A stretch of DNA of 64,000 nucleotides from Larus michahellis (Eukaryota > Chordata > Aves > Charadriiformes > Laridae). The stretch's first letter is position 1; each line of letters opens with the position of its first letter. A program made the position numbers and the translations under genes. The stretch lies in contig NC_133899.1 in assembly GCF_964199755.1 (NCBI RefSeq), forward strand, positions 3,100,001 to 3,164,000. The letters are read 5' to 3'. A model generated the notes under the pieces. The model was given only the letters and a program-made list of their open reading frames with translations, was not told where the DNA came from and searched no databases. Positions 1-10,855 of the stretch are shown here, piece after piece.

Positions 1-355
1 ATCTTCCACCAGGCCAGGCTGCTCCAAGCCCCGTCCAGCCTGGCCTTGGACACCTCCAGGGATGGGGCAGCCACAGCTTCTCTGGGCAACCTGGGCCAGG
101 GGCTCACCACCCTCACGAGAAAGAATTTCTTCCTAATATCTAACGCAAATCTCTCCTCTTTCAGTTTAAAACCGTTACCCCTCGTCCTGTCACTCCACTC
201 CCTGATAAGGAGTCCCTCCCCATCCTTCCTGTAGCCCCCTTTGGGTTCTAGAAGGGGCTCTAAGGTCTCCCTGGAGCCTTCTCTTCTCCAGGCTGAAGAC
301 CCCCAACTCCCTCAGCCTGTCCTCACAGCAGAGGGGCTCCAACCCTCTGATCCAT
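1..355 (-). repeat. CR1 LINE 3'-end fragment (antisense)
   Basis: Read on the minus strand this is the familiar 3' part of an avian CR1 element: the 'attaggaagaaattctt' block, the 'gagggtggtgagcccctgg' block and the 'gatggggcagccacagc' complement are all present. The right border, near 'gatcagagggttggagcccc' on the minus strand, is the 5' truncation point. The 3' tail is cut off by the window edge. It lies in the GSE1 intron upstream of the first exon seen here and has no coding capacity. A second copy of the same family is at about 49940-50308. Confidence 0.9.
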
Positions 356-1694
356 CTTATCCATCATCATATCTACAGGATTTTCCCACGTCGCAGCCAT
401 CCCTCCTGTAATATCTGTAGGATTTTCCCCCCTTGCCCCATGGCTGCACACCCCCCGCTGTTCGGTAGCATCTCCCCCCCTGCCCAGTTCGGTAGCCAGC
501 ATCCCGTAGCCGTGCCCCTCGCTCCTTGCACATCCCCCTGGGCAGGAGCCGCCACGCTCGGCCGGCGCCAGCAGGTCCCCATCGCGCGGTGCCAGCCGGG
601 CCGGCTGCGCTGGCAAGGCCGGGCGTTACCGGTGCCCGACATCTGCGCGGCGGCAGGCGACGAGCCCGGGAGGTGGCCAAGGGCCAGCGGCGAGTGGCCA
701 GGTGCTGCCCAGCCACCCAGCACCGCTAATTGCACCTCCCTGCCGTGCGGCGGACCCCGGCGGTGGGATGCCCTGTTTGTGGGGGGGGCACTGGCTCTGA
801 TCTGAGTCGTTTTGGGGGGGGGGGGGGTGGGCAGAGGAGCCTGCCCGCACCCCCCTGATTGCCAGGGGCTGGCTGGCCCCCGTTGCTGTGCGCTTAAGCG
901 GCGCGGGCTCATCCAGCCGGCTCTGCTGCCGGCTCCTTTTGTTATTTTTGGGTATCCGGGGGATTAGCGCGGCTCATCGAGGATAATAAGGAGCAGATCG
1001 CGGGGCGGCACAAAGGCTCCCTTCTCCATCCCCCTCCTCCCTCCCCAAACCGGCGAGGAGAGAACAAGGTCACCCCAAAACACCTGCAGCCAGGGGATAT
1101 GCCATCCCCATCCTCATCGTCATCCCCATCCCGGGGCTGCCCGTATCCAGCGGGAAGGGAGAGGGACCGATCCCCGGCAGGGCAGGCGATGCTTCCTGAG
1201 CGGGTGCCGGGGCGGCGGATGGCGGCGCCGGGCTGAACTGGCTGCTCTGTGCACGGAGGTCCGGGGCGCTGGAGCAGAAAAGCGTTAAATGCGCAGCTTG
1301 GGCGCATGAAATATTTATCCCGCTAACGGGCTGGCTCCGTCCCCGGCTGTCGGAGGAGGGTTGCGCCGAGGCGCTGCCCTCGCTGCAGGGAGAGATGGGC
1401 TGTGCCAGGACCAGTGGGCTCTCTTGTCCCCATGGTGGGCAGCCGGGGGGGGGCTGGTCCGGCACTCCAGGGATGCATCCACATCCCTGACCAGGAGCAG
1501 CCTTAACTCTGTCCCATGTCCCTCGGGGTGGTGGCACAGGAGGGGACGAGCGTGGCAGCCCCATGCGCACAAACCCCTCTGGGTGGTCCCAAGCAGCATA
1601 TTTCTCCCCCAAAAGCAGCTCGGTGCCGGGATGCGGATGGCTCTCCGGTGGCGTGCCATCCCCTCACCTCTCCGGTCCTCTCCTCTCTCCGCAG
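356..1694 (+). other. GSE1 intron, no gene seen
   Basis: GC-rich noncoding sequence between the CR1 fragment and the first GSE1 exon of the window. It holds two copies of an 'aggattttcccc'-type stretch near 377 and 420, a G run near 813-828, and no convincing exon. The acceptor that ends it, a pyrimidine tract followed by gcag at 1691-1694, is strong. Confidence 0.6.
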
Positions 1695-2275
1695 GTCGGG
1701 ATCGAGCCGTCACGAGCCCAGTGGCCGGGAGCCGGGGCAGCACTTTGGCGGGCCCCCCCCGCTCATCTCCCCCAAGCCCCAGCACCACCCCGTCACCACG
1801 TCCCTCTGGAACCCCGTCTCGCTGATGGAGAGCCCCCCTGAGCCCCCCCGACGCCTCCCCGAGCCCCATGCCCTCCACGGCCACCCGGCCCCCTTCGAGC
1901 CCAGCCGTCAGGGCATCCCGCTGGTGAAGGTGGAGAGGGTCTTCTGCCCCGAGAAGCTGGAGGAGGGGGCGAGGAAGAGGGATGCTCTGGAGAAATACCC
2001 CCCAGGACGGGAGCCCGGCGCCCCGGAGCACGGGAGCTTCACCCACGCCCCCTTCCTAGCCGAGCTGGAGAAGTCCACGCAGAGCATCCTGAGCCAGCAA
2101 AGACCCCCGGCCGCCCCCTTCGCCGAGGCCACCAAGCCCAGCTCGCCCTACCGGCCCCCCCAGCCCCGCGCCCAGGACCCCATGTACATCTACGACGAGT
2201 TCGTGCAGCAGCACCGCAGGCTGGTCAGCAAACTCGACCTGGAGGAGCGCCGGCGGCGGGAAGCCCGTGAGAAAG
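1695..2275 (+). CDS. GSE1: GSE1 coding exon a
   Basis: A 581-nt exon with acceptor ccgcag and donor G|GTGAGG. It enters with one base of a split codon and leaves in phase 1. It encodes a proline-rich segment with SLWNPVSLM, a [17 protein letters not shown] block and a basic helix [14 protein letters not shown] at its end. Confidence 0.9.
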
Positions 2276-5200
2276 GTGAGGTGGCGGGTTTGCACCGCGA
2301 AGGGGGACATCCCCCCCCTTTCCCCCCCACCCCCGGCCCCACCACCACCGGGACCCGGCGGTGGTGGGGAGCAGCCGGTGGGTCTCCCGGGGATGCCGGC
2401 AGCCCGCGATGCAAACGTTCCCGCAAGCCGAGCGGTTCGGTAAATCGCTCTAGACATGCCCAATTAATAAATGATGAACTGAGGCTAATAAGCAGGCTTT
2501 AAATATTAATGGGACTGCGCGAGCGGGGATAAGAACAGCGGCGAGGAGGAGATGGAGCGCTGCGGGGGGGCAGGTGCTGCCGTCCCCCCTCCAGCGGGGA
2601 CGAGGGGCTCAGCCGCAGCCTCCCCCCGAGCCGTGCCCCATTAACCCTCCTGTTGAGCCCCGGCCACCCATCCCAAAGTGACGCTGAGTGGGGACGCAGG
2701 GGTGGGCGACGTCCCCCAGGGTCCCGCAGCTGGTGGAAGGGGGACAGGGCTCCGTTGGGTCCCACCCCCCACCCTGCTGGGACCCACATTGGACCCCCAC
2801 CGCTGCCCCCCCAGCATCCCACCCCACTGCACCAGCACCCTGCTGCGCCCCTATTCCCGGTGGGGTCCCAGCGAGTTCCCCAGGGTCCCAGCAGACTCCC
2901 TGGGATCCCAGCAGGTCCCCATGGTGTCCCCAGCCTCACGCCAGCCTCTCCCCATCCCCAGGTTACTACTACGACCTGGACGACTCCTGCGACGACAGCG
3001 ACGAGGAGGAGGTGCGGGCCCATCTCCGCTGCGTGGCCGAGCAGCCCCCGCTGAAGCTGGACACGTCCTCCGAGGTACAGCCGGCTCTCGCCGTCCCCTG
3101 TCCCCCCAAGAGACAGCCCCTCCCTGGGCACCAGCTCCTGGCGCTGAGGTGCAGCCATCGTCCTCGGCCGGCTGCGGTGGCACCAGAGGGTCAGGGATAT
3201 GAGGATGGGGATGGGGATGGAGATGAGGATGGGGACCGGTCTGGGGGTGACCCTGCTCTGCTCTCCCCCTCGGCGTCCCAGAAGCTGGAATTCCTGCAGC
3301 TCTTCGGCCTCACCACGCAGCAGCAGAAGGAGGAATTGCTGAGCCAGAAGCGGCGCAAGCGTCGGCGGATGCTGCGGGAGAGGAGCCCCTCGCCGCCAAC
3401 GGTACAGAACAAGCGCCGCACGCCCTCCCCGCGCCTCCCGCTCTCCACCCGCTACAGCCCCGACGAGATGAACAACAGCCCCAACTTCGAGGAGAAGAAG
3501 CGCTTCCTCACCATCTTCAACCTCACGCACATCAGCGCTGAGAAGAGGAAAGGTAACAGCCATGCCCCGCGCATGCTTGGGGGGGCGTCCCTGGTTTGGG
3601 GGTGCCATGGAGGGGTCCCGCCTGGGGCCGTGAGCTTGCTCTGCTGAGCAGAGGCTACACTAAACCTCAGCTTCCCATGCTGCAGACAAGGAGAAGCTGG
3701 TGGAGATGCTGCAGGCCATGAAGCAGAAGACCACGCCGGCCGCCGTGGTGGTGAAGAGCTCCCCGCGGGACAGTCCCAGCGGCCCCACCACCGGTAAGCA
3801 TTCCCGGTCCTTCCCTGGCTCCAGGCTGGCCGGGAGCATCCCCTGCCCGGCGGGGATGGGGGCATGGCTTTGCCTCACCGGGGACACGAAGCCCCGCCGG
3901 TAGCCAACTCTGCTCCTCCTCTGCCCAAAGAGCTGCCGGTGCCGCCGCTCCTGCTGGATCCGGATAAACCCGTGGGCATCGCCGTCTCCGTGCCGGAGGG
4001 GCAGAAGATGGCAGAGCCCAGCAGGTTAGACCAGCTGAGACCCCAGGAGCTACCGAGGGCTAAGGAGTCGGCCACCACGCCGGCAGAGAAGCCCCGGCTG
4101 AGTGACGGGCACCCCGGGAAGAAGGCACTCAGCATCCTCAGCTACGTCAGGGGTCCCCTCCCCAAGGACATCCCGGTGCCGCTGTCCCACAGCATGAACG
4201 GCAAGAGCAAGCCCTGGGAGCCCTTCATCGCCGAGGAGTTCGCCCACCAGTTCCACGAGTCGGTGCTGCAGTCCACCCAGAAGGCGTTGCAGAAGCACAA
4301 AGGTAACGGCAGGGATGGCGGGGGGGCGGGCTGGGTACCACCGGGGTAGCATCCCAGGGTGGTGGTGGGGTGGGTTACAGGCAGGAGACCCCCCCACCCG
4401 GCCTTGTATTCATCCCCCGGGGATCTGAAATCCGCCAGCAGCCTCCTTGCTGGAGCATCCCAGGAGCTCATGGACGAAGCTGAAAATAAGGCGCTGGGAT
4501 GATACAGCTCCACCCGCCCTAAACCCGTTCCGAGGAAAATGAAGTTACCCCGGTGCACAGGGCGGGGGGATGAAAACCCCACGGAATATTCTCCAGCCCC
4601 CCCAAAAAGGGATGGGGCGGCGGAGGGGGGGGAATTAATACCTTGAGGTGAGCAGGGTGGCGGAGGCGGGGGGAATTAATACCTTGAGGTGAGCATCTTC
4701 CTCGGGGAGGGGGGCTGTGGGGAGCAGGAGGGGGCTGCGGGGGGGCGGGCAGGGGGCTGACGCTGGTTGCCCGCAGGGGGGACGGCGGCGCTGACAGCGG
4801 AGCAGAACCACAAGCTCGACGCCTCCATCCACTACAACATCCCCGAGCTGCAGGCGTCCAGCCGCCTGGCAGCCCCCCCCCACAACGGCACAGCCGAGGG
4901 GCCGCTGCCCCACCGGGCGCTGCCCCCGCTGCCCCACGACTCGGCCTCCGAGGAAGAGGAGGAGGAGGAGGAGGAAGAGGAGGAGGAGTACCCCAGGCCC
5001 AAGTGGCAAGGGATCGAGGCAATTTTTGAAGCTTACCAGGAACATATAGAAGGTAGGGAGGGGAGGGGGGGGGGGTCAGGGCAGGGAGGGTAAACCCCCA
5101 CTTCGTGCCTCAGTTTCCCCTGGGTGAAACCACTCCATGCCCTGACCAGGTGTCTCCGGCTCCTGCTGGGATGTGTTGGGGAAGCACTGGTGGCTCCCTG

Positions 5201-6840
5201 GCACTGCAGGAGCGGCACGAAAGCAACAGGCACCGGTGAAAATTGATGCATGTGTGAAAAATTCGCGTATTCCGCAGCTGCCCAGTGTCCTCCTAGTGGA
5301 ACCCGGAGGTTCCTCGCAAGCAGTGCAGGGGCTGGGGAGGGATGCTCTGGGATGCTGGAGGCAATCACTGCCGGCTGGGCAGAGCCTCGCGCGGGGGCTG
5401 GCATCATCCGTGGCAGCACCGGGGTGCTTGGGCACGGTCCTGGGCCGCGCGCGGAGCCGGAGGACCTGGCACTCACCCCCGCCCTCTCCTTGCAGAACAA
5501 AACCTGGAGCGCCAAGTGCTGCAGACCCAGTGCCGGCGGCTGGAGGCCCAGCACTACAGCCTGAGCCTGACGGCAGAGCAGCTTTCGCACAGCATGGCGG
5601 TGAGTGGGGCCGGAGCACCCGCACTCTGCGAGGCACCCCGTCTCCTGGGCACCCGGCCGCCGCGAGGCACCCGGTCCTCCCAGAGGGCCTTCCATCCATC
5701 CACCTGCAGCGTCCCGTTCCCTGCAGCGTCCCGTTCCCTGCAGCGCCCCATCCCCTGCCCAGTGCCCTGTTCCCTGCAGTGCCCATCTCCTGCCGTGCCC
5801 CGTTCCATGCAGCGTCCAGTTCCCTGCAACGTCCAGTTCCCTGCAGCGTCCCATCCCCTGCAGTGCCCCGTTCCATGCAGTGTCCCATCCCCTGCCCAGG
5901 GCCCATCCCTGCAGTGCCCTGTTCAATGCAGTGCAGTGTCCCGTTCCCTGCCCAGTGTCCCGTTCCCTGCCCAGTGTCCCGTTCCCTGCCCAGTGTCCCG
6001 TTCCCTGCAGTGCCCCGTCCCCTGCCCAGTGCCCCGTCCCCTGCCCAGTGCCCTGTTCCCTGCAGTGCCCATCTCCTGCCGTGCCCCGTCCCCTGCCCAG
6101 TGCCCCGTTCCATGCAGCGTCCATCCCTGGAGTGCTCCGTTCCATGCAGTGTCCCATCCCCTGCAGCGTCCAGTTCCCTGCAGTGTCCCATCCCCTGCAG
6201 CGTCCAGTTCCCTGCAGTGTCCCATCCCCTGGAGTGCCCCGTTCCATGCAGTGTCCATCCCTGGAGTGCCCCGTTCCATGCAGCGTCCATCCCTGCAGCG
6301 TCCAGTTCCATGCAGTGTCCCATCCCCTGCAGTGCCCCGTTCCATGCAGTGTCCCATCCCCTGCAGTGCCCCGTTCCATGCAGTGTCCCATCCCCTGCAG
6401 TGCCCCGTTCCATGCAGTGTCCCATCCCTGCAGTGCCCCATTCCCTGCGGTGTCCTATCCCTGCAGTGTCCCGTCCCCTGCAGTGCCCCTTCCCTGCATT
6501 GCCCCGTCCCCTGCAGTCCCTATACCCGCAGTGCCCCGTTCCATGCAGTGCCCCATCCCCTGCAGTGCCCCCCGTCCCGTTCCCCCTCCCAGGCACCCCC
6601 CGTTCCCCGTGGGGCAGCCAGGCGAGCCCAGCTCCCTGCACCACCGCCCCGGGAGCTGCCCCGCTGCCCGCCCTGACCGTCTCTTCTCCCCTTGGCTGCC
6701 CGCAGGAACTGAGGACCCAGAAGCAGAAGATGGTGTCGGAGCGCGAGCGCCTGCAAGCCGAGCTGGATCACCTGCGGAAGTGCCTTGCCTTGCCTGCAAT
6801 GCAGTGGTCTAGGGGTTATTTCAAGGGGTATCCCAGGTGA
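1695..6840 (+). CDS. GSE1: GSE1 coiled-coil protein, C-terminal half (eight coding exons)
   Basis: GSE1 is a nuclear coiled-coil protein found with the LSD1/CoREST/HDAC (BHC-type) corepressor. The exons read here, 1695-2275, 2962-3074, 3282-3552, 3686-3793, 3931-4302, 4777-5052, 5496-5599 and 6706-6840, join in phase at GT/AG borders to about 652 residues, roughly the C-terminal half of the ~1200-residue vertebrate protein; upstream exons lie left of the window. Visible landmarks are GYYYDLDDS followed by an acidic patch, a KRRKRRR basic (nuclear-signal-like) stretch, RSPSPP and RTPSPR Ser-Pro motifs, [25 protein letters not shown], a run of 13 Glu, and a terminal coiled coil ([17 protein letters not shown], then [15 protein letters not shown]) ending in GYPR-stop. 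All match the remembered human protein closely. The gene converges on GINS2, as in human. Confidence 0.95.
2276..2961 (+). other. GSE1: GSE1 intron with degenerate GGTCCCAGCAG repeats
   Basis: A GC-rich intron. Between about 2865 and 2935 it carries imperfect copies of a 'gggtcccagcag' unit. No other feature is supported. Confidence 0.6.
2962..3074 (+). CDS. GSE1: GSE1 coding exon b
   Basis: A 113-nt exon encoding [18 protein letters not shown] and ending LKLDTSSE. The donor gag|gtacag is in phase 0. The sequence is nearly identical to the remembered human exon. Confidence 0.95.
3282..3552 (+). CDS. GSE1: GSE1 coding exon c
   Basis: A 271-nt exon starting [19 protein letters not shown] and ending HISAEKRK. 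It contains the KRRKRRR basic run and the SPSPP and TPSPR motifs. The donor AAAG|GTAACA is in phase 1. Confidence 0.95.
3686..3793 (+). CDS. GSE1: GSE1 coding exon d
   Basis: A 108-nt exon ([15 protein letters not shown]...) with acceptor tgctgcag and donor ccg|gtaagc, both in phase 1. Confidence 0.93.
3931..4302 (+). CDS. GSE1: GSE1 coding exon e
   Basis: An exon encoding ELPVPPLLL through [16 protein letters not shown] and [12 protein letters not shown]. The start at 3931 follows a good pyrimidine tract. A weaker acceptor at 3902-3903 would be in frame and add nine residues. The donor AAAG|GTAACG is in phase 1. Confidence 0.88.
4303..4776 (+). repeat. GSE1 intron with ~40-bp direct duplication
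   Basis: Two adjacent copies of a block containing 'gaattaataccttgaggtga' occur at about 4618-4653 and 4661-4695. The unit itself carries a donor-like 'gaggtgag'. No gene is seen. Confidence 0.75.
4777..5052 (+). CDS. GSE1: GSE1 coding exon f (poly-Glu)
   Basis: A 276-nt exon reading [20 protein letters not shown], then SASE with 13 consecutive Glu, then [20 protein letters not shown]. The human exon has a mixed Glu/Asp tract at this place. The donor GAAG|GTAGGG is in phase 1. Confidence 0.93.
5496..5599 (+). CDS. GSE1: GSE1 coding exon g
   Basis: A 104-nt exon encoding the first half of the terminal coiled coil ([20 protein letters not shown] to LSHSMA). The acceptor is ccttgcag and the donor GCG|GTGAGT, phase 0. 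Confidence 0.95.
5600..6705 (+). repeat. Minisatellite in last GSE1 intron (17/34-bp units, about 5695-6580)
   Basis: About 0.9 kb of tandem, imperfect 17-bp units of the form tcccNtYccNtgcagtg. In the middle they are arranged as 34-bp dimers (ccccgttccatgcagtg plus tcccatcccctgcagtg). Many units contain ctgcag. The consensus contains no stop codon in any of the six frames, which explains several frames of more than 400 codons over this intron. Confidence 0.93.
6706..6840 (+). CDS. GSE1: GSE1 terminal coding exon
   Basis: Acceptor tgcccgcag, then [20 protein letters not shown] and the conserved C-terminus [12 protein letters not shown]...YPR-TGA. Residue for residue it is very close to human. 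Confidence 0.97.
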   Translation, partial: ELRTQKQKMVSERERLQAELDHLRKCLALPAMQWSRGYFKGYPR

Positions 6841-6954
6841 CGCTCCTTGGGCTAGGCCGAACATAGAGTCTAGAAATAATAATCTATTTTATTACCTTGA
6901 ATATTTAATATTTTTCACTGGGAGGTTTGAAGCTAAAAAAAAAAAATAAAATTT

Positions 6955-6991
<37 letters not shown>

Positions 6992-9530
6992 AATAAAACG
7001 GAGAATGTGCCATGCATGAAGCAAAGGAGCACGGGAGCCGGGAGCCCACCCGACGGCCAGCAGACCGCGTCCCCTCCCGTCCCCTCCCGTGCCGCCGGCC
7101 ATCCGCAAGCAACAGCCAGCCCGGCTCGGGCTCTCCTCCCGGGGGACAGGGCACTGCGGGCCCCCCCCCTTACGCCCACCCACACTTTAGAGCGCTCAAT
7201 TTTTGCTGTTTTTTTTTTTTGTTTGGTTTGTTTTTTTTTTTTGTTTTTTTTTTTTTTTTTAAAAAATTACAATTTAAAGACTCCACCAACAACACTAAGG
7301 CCAGAGGAGCCCCGTGGGGCCGGGTGCGGGACCACTGGCCGGCAGCCACCGAGCCCCTCCGACTTCTTCCCGGCACGGCACCGGGAGCCTCCCCCCCCCC
7401 CTCCCCAAACCCCGGGGCTTTCCACTGGAAATGCACTTCGCTATAAAACAATAAAGTCAATAAACTGGTTGAAGGTACCTTTTTGTTCCTGTTTGGCGGG
7501 GAAGGGGCACAGCCACGCGCCGGCGGTGGCCCCGGCGGGGTTTCCTTGTCGGAGCCGGTCACCCTGGTTTTGCGATTTGAGAGTCAAAAAGAAAAAAAAA
7601 AAAAAAAAAAGGTGCTTCAGCCTTGTACTGTGTATATATATTAAAAAAAAAAGTTTTGTATGTTTTTATTACTTTAATTATTGTTATAAAAAGCTTGCCT
7701 TTTTTTTTAATATGTTTCTGCTTTTTTTTTTTCCTTTTTTTTTTTTTTTTCCTTCCCCTTGCCCTTCTCCCTCACCCTTTTTAAATTTTCTTTCTTTTTT
7801 TGGCAAAAGGATTACCTTGCTTTTGATGTTTGTACTGCTGCTGGTCAGGACAGAAAAGATATTGAAGTGTTTTAAAAGAATTTAAAACCAGGGGGAAAAA
7901 AAAATAAAATAACCCCCCCCTTTGCCAGTGGGGCAGGTGCTGTCCCACCGCCAGTCCCTTGGGAACCCGGAGCCGAGTCCTTCCACCACCCTCAAACTCC
8001 TGGTTTTGGGAGGGTTTTTTGGGGGTTTTTTTACCCTTTTTCTTTGGTTTCTGGGTCTTTTTTGTGGTCCCTTTGGGCAGCCGGGGGGGGGGGGGGGTGT
8101 TGCGGTGCCGGGCGGTTTCTCAGCCTCGCGCGGGCTCCGTCTGCCAACGGAGAGATACGGAGCAATCGCGCCGAGAGGGCTGGAGGGTTTGGGGAACAGG
8201 TGGCACGGGGGTGTCCTTGTCTCCCCCTCCCCCCCAAAAAAATACCGAGACAATCAGAGCGGCGCTGAGGCAGTTCGGGCAGGGGGAGCCAGGGTCTGTC
8301 CATGGTGAGGTCGGGGTGGGGGGACGGTCCACGGGGTTGGTGGCACCACGGGGACAAGCCGGGTCGAGCTCTTCCTGCCGGAGCCCACCGGCGGCCACGG
8401 CGATGGGCGACGATGGCCGCACCGGGCCAAGGTGGCAGGTTCAGGTTTGGTACCGCGCGATGCCGTTTTGAGCCGATTTCTAATCATCACGTGCCCCCAA
8501 CTCCCCAGGGAGGCTTTTTTTTTTTTTTTCCTTTTTTTTTAAAAAAATAATAAATACATAATTTATTAATTTTTTTTTTTAATTCGCCACGAGACAAGCT
8601 CATGTCTACGGGAAAAGGTGACCTCCGCTTTCTGCTTTAAATTCCCTTGTTGCACTCGCAAAGAAAGCATTAACCCACCCACACCCCCCCATCATCGTCG
8701 TTCGCCCTCCCTTCCCCGGTCTCCCATTGGCTTCACCAAAAAAAAAAAAAAGCAAAAAAAGAACAAAAAAAAAAAAAAAAAAAGCTGTGCAAGATTAAAA
8801 AGCAAAAAGCCCTTGTGACAGAAATTAGTTTAATCTTTTTTTAAATCCCCAATTGCATCGCCAGCCTCTGGCCTAGCCGCTGCCAACTCCGGGCTTCACG
8901 ATGAATTTTAACACGGCAAAATACGCTTGCTGCGGCTTCCCTTCCCCTGTGCTGGGGGTGGGAAGAAGCCAGGGATGGAAAATCATCAGCAATTTATCCC
9001 GTGCCGCGATGAGGCAGGAGCCTGGCTGGGATGGAGCCTCGCTGCGTAGCAGCTCCTGTACCGAAACTTTTCCTCCCTCACCAGTCCCTAATCACGGGTT
9101 TGTTTTGGTTTTTTTGGTTTTTTTTTTGGACCGATTTCTCAGAATTATTCCCCCCCCCGCCCTGGGGCCGTGGCGAGCGGTCGTGTCTGTTTGTACGTAC
9201 CCCCGCGCAGCAGAAATTGCTGGAGCAGCTGCGCCAGAGCCTGGGAGGGCTGGGAGGAGGCAGAGGCGAGGCAGAGCCCGCTGGGGGCAGTTTAGATGCT
9301 GTGAAAGAAAACAAAAACAAAAATCCCCCAAAAAGGAGGGGGAAAAAAAAAAAAAAAAACAACAAACCAACCCACCCCTAAACATGTTCTAAGTGTACTT
9401 GTTTGAATTAATTGTAATGTAATATATTATTTGTTGAATGTAGTAATTAGGTATTTATGAATATATTGCTGTAATTTCTGAAAACATCCAAAATAACAAC
9501 GATAATAATAAACTCTTCCACAACAACGGC
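6841..9530 (+). other. GSE1: GSE1 3' UTR with A/T homopolymer tracts
   Basis: Downstream of the GSE1 stop there is about 2.7 kb without exons, rich in A and T runs (6935-6998, 7201-7260, 7590-7610, 7725-7750, 8517-8540, 8740-8783). AATAAA signals occur near 6946, at 7450-7455 and 7459-7464, near 7903, and at 9507-9512. Mammalian GSE1 also has a long 3' UTR, so the distal signal at 9507 is the favoured end. Which sites are used is inference. Confidence 0.55.
9507..9512 (+). terminator. GSE1: Candidate distal GSE1 poly(A) signal
   Basis: The last AATAAA on the plus strand before the convergent GINS2 3' end; it sits in an AT-rich pocket. Confidence 0.4.
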
Positions 9531-10238
9531 AAAGGATTCTTTCTCCCCCACCGGCGATGGGAAAGCAGCCCTGCTCCGAGCATCCCCCAGCCTCGCCGGG
9601 GGCGGGGGGCACAGCTCCTGCCATCCTCACCTTGTCAGAGCCCTTTGCCCGCGGGCAGCGCTGGGGGAGGCAGCCAGGGCACAGATGGCAAGCAGGAGCC
9701 GCGCAGAGGCTGGCCCAGATGCTCGGGGAAGGGCATCGCTCCCGGCTTGATGCCGTTGGGTCAGAGCCGGCATTTCCCCCTCGCCCGTAATAATTACATC
9801 TGCCATCAACACAGCCCGACGCCGGCGAGGATCCTGCCCTTGCCTGTCGGGCTGCCGCGGGGGAACGGGGCCGGAGCCAAAGGAGGAGAGCGGCGGGTTT
9901 TTCCAAGCATTGTTTAACCCACGTACGCTTGATGCACAGCGCGCGATGCAACACGGGGACTAATTTGATGCCATTCACTCGGCCGCAATTATTTCTGCTT
10001 TTTTATTTTTTTATTTTTTATATACACAGTCATATATAAAAAGTCAGACATATGATATTACAAGGCAGCCTGGCTCTGGAGAGGGAAAGCCATTTTCTTT
10101 TGTCCTTCTCCAAAGAGCAGATGGATCTGCTTCCCAGCTGATCTCCCCAGCAGAGTAGCAGACACCTCTCATTGCCGGCACATCTTCCCCCTTTTTTCAA
10201 GGCTCGGAGAAAATTCATGGCGAAGCACCGCCTAGAAA
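9531..10238. other. Intergenic gap between convergent GSE1 and GINS2
   Basis: About 0.7 kb with no exon. On the minus strand further AATAAA signals (10002-10007 and 10010-10015) could extend the GINS2 3' UTR into this gap. Confidence 0.5.
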
Positions 10239-10244
10239 TTTATT
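10239..10244 (-). terminator. GINS2: Candidate GINS2 poly(A) signal
   Basis: Plus-strand TTTATT gives AATAAA on the GINS2 strand about 490 nt after the stop codon. Two more lie at 10010-10015 and 10002-10007. Confidence 0.45.
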
Positions 10245-10729
10245 GCTTTCAAGCCAGTGTGTGGCCTGTGCTGCCCTCAGAAGTTCCCTCTATGAAGTAC
10301 ACCCACACTCTCCAGGGCAGAGAGATCCGCCCGACATCATTAGACAGCAACCAGGCGCTGGCAAGCCACCACCTGCACCGACATCGCTCTGAACCCAAGA
10401 GAGAGGCCACCTCTGCAAAGACGGAGCGCGTAGGAGCAGCCGTGCAGGGATGGCTCCTGCGCCACCGGCGCCTCCGGAGTGATTCCCGTCTGGCCACGAG
10501 GCTGCCTGCTCTCTCCCCTGCCTGCGCACAGGCGGAAGGGGAAGCCCTGCCTGCCTGCAGCCGAGGAGGGGTTCCACGCAGCGGAGGGGACAGGAGGCTC
10601 GGGTGGCTTCGGGAGATCCGTGTGGGAAGGCGGAGGCTGGCCAGATGAAGGTCCAGGGGCAAAGAACGGAGCCTGCTCCCTTCCACTGCCCTCTCCCGGG
10701 AGGTTTGAGGGCTGGCCCGGGCTAGTACC

Positions 10730-10855
10730 TCAGAAATCCTGGGAGTGGGCACTCTCACCAGGCTGCAGGTTAGTCCGGAGCTTGTACATGTGATCTAAGG
10801 CTTGAGTAAGGAAAGTCCCGGTCGTGTTGATCTCCATCAAGGTTAAGTTATCCAG
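10730..10855 (-). CDS. GINS2: GINS2 coding exon 5
   Basis: A 126-nt exon with acceptor ttttag, encoding [20 protein letters not shown] through QDF-TGA. Confidence 0.96.
   Translation of the reverse strand: MDNLTLMEINTTGTFLTQALDHMYKLRTNLQPGESAHSQDF

Noticed and set aside
46-234. 62-codon frame [12 protein letters not shown], and a near-copy on the minus strand at 50028-50216
   Set aside because: Antisense reading of the CR1 3' end, present wherever this repeat occurs.
5695-6580. CRISPR-like regular repeats
   Set aside because: Units are contiguous without unique spacers and lie in a vertebrate gene; it is a minisatellite.
5033-6644. Minus-strand frames of 450-520 codons reading [10 protein letters not shown] repeats
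   Set aside because: They are translations of the GSE1 intronic minisatellite, which lacks stops in all frames; the plus-strand exons on either side show that it is an intron.
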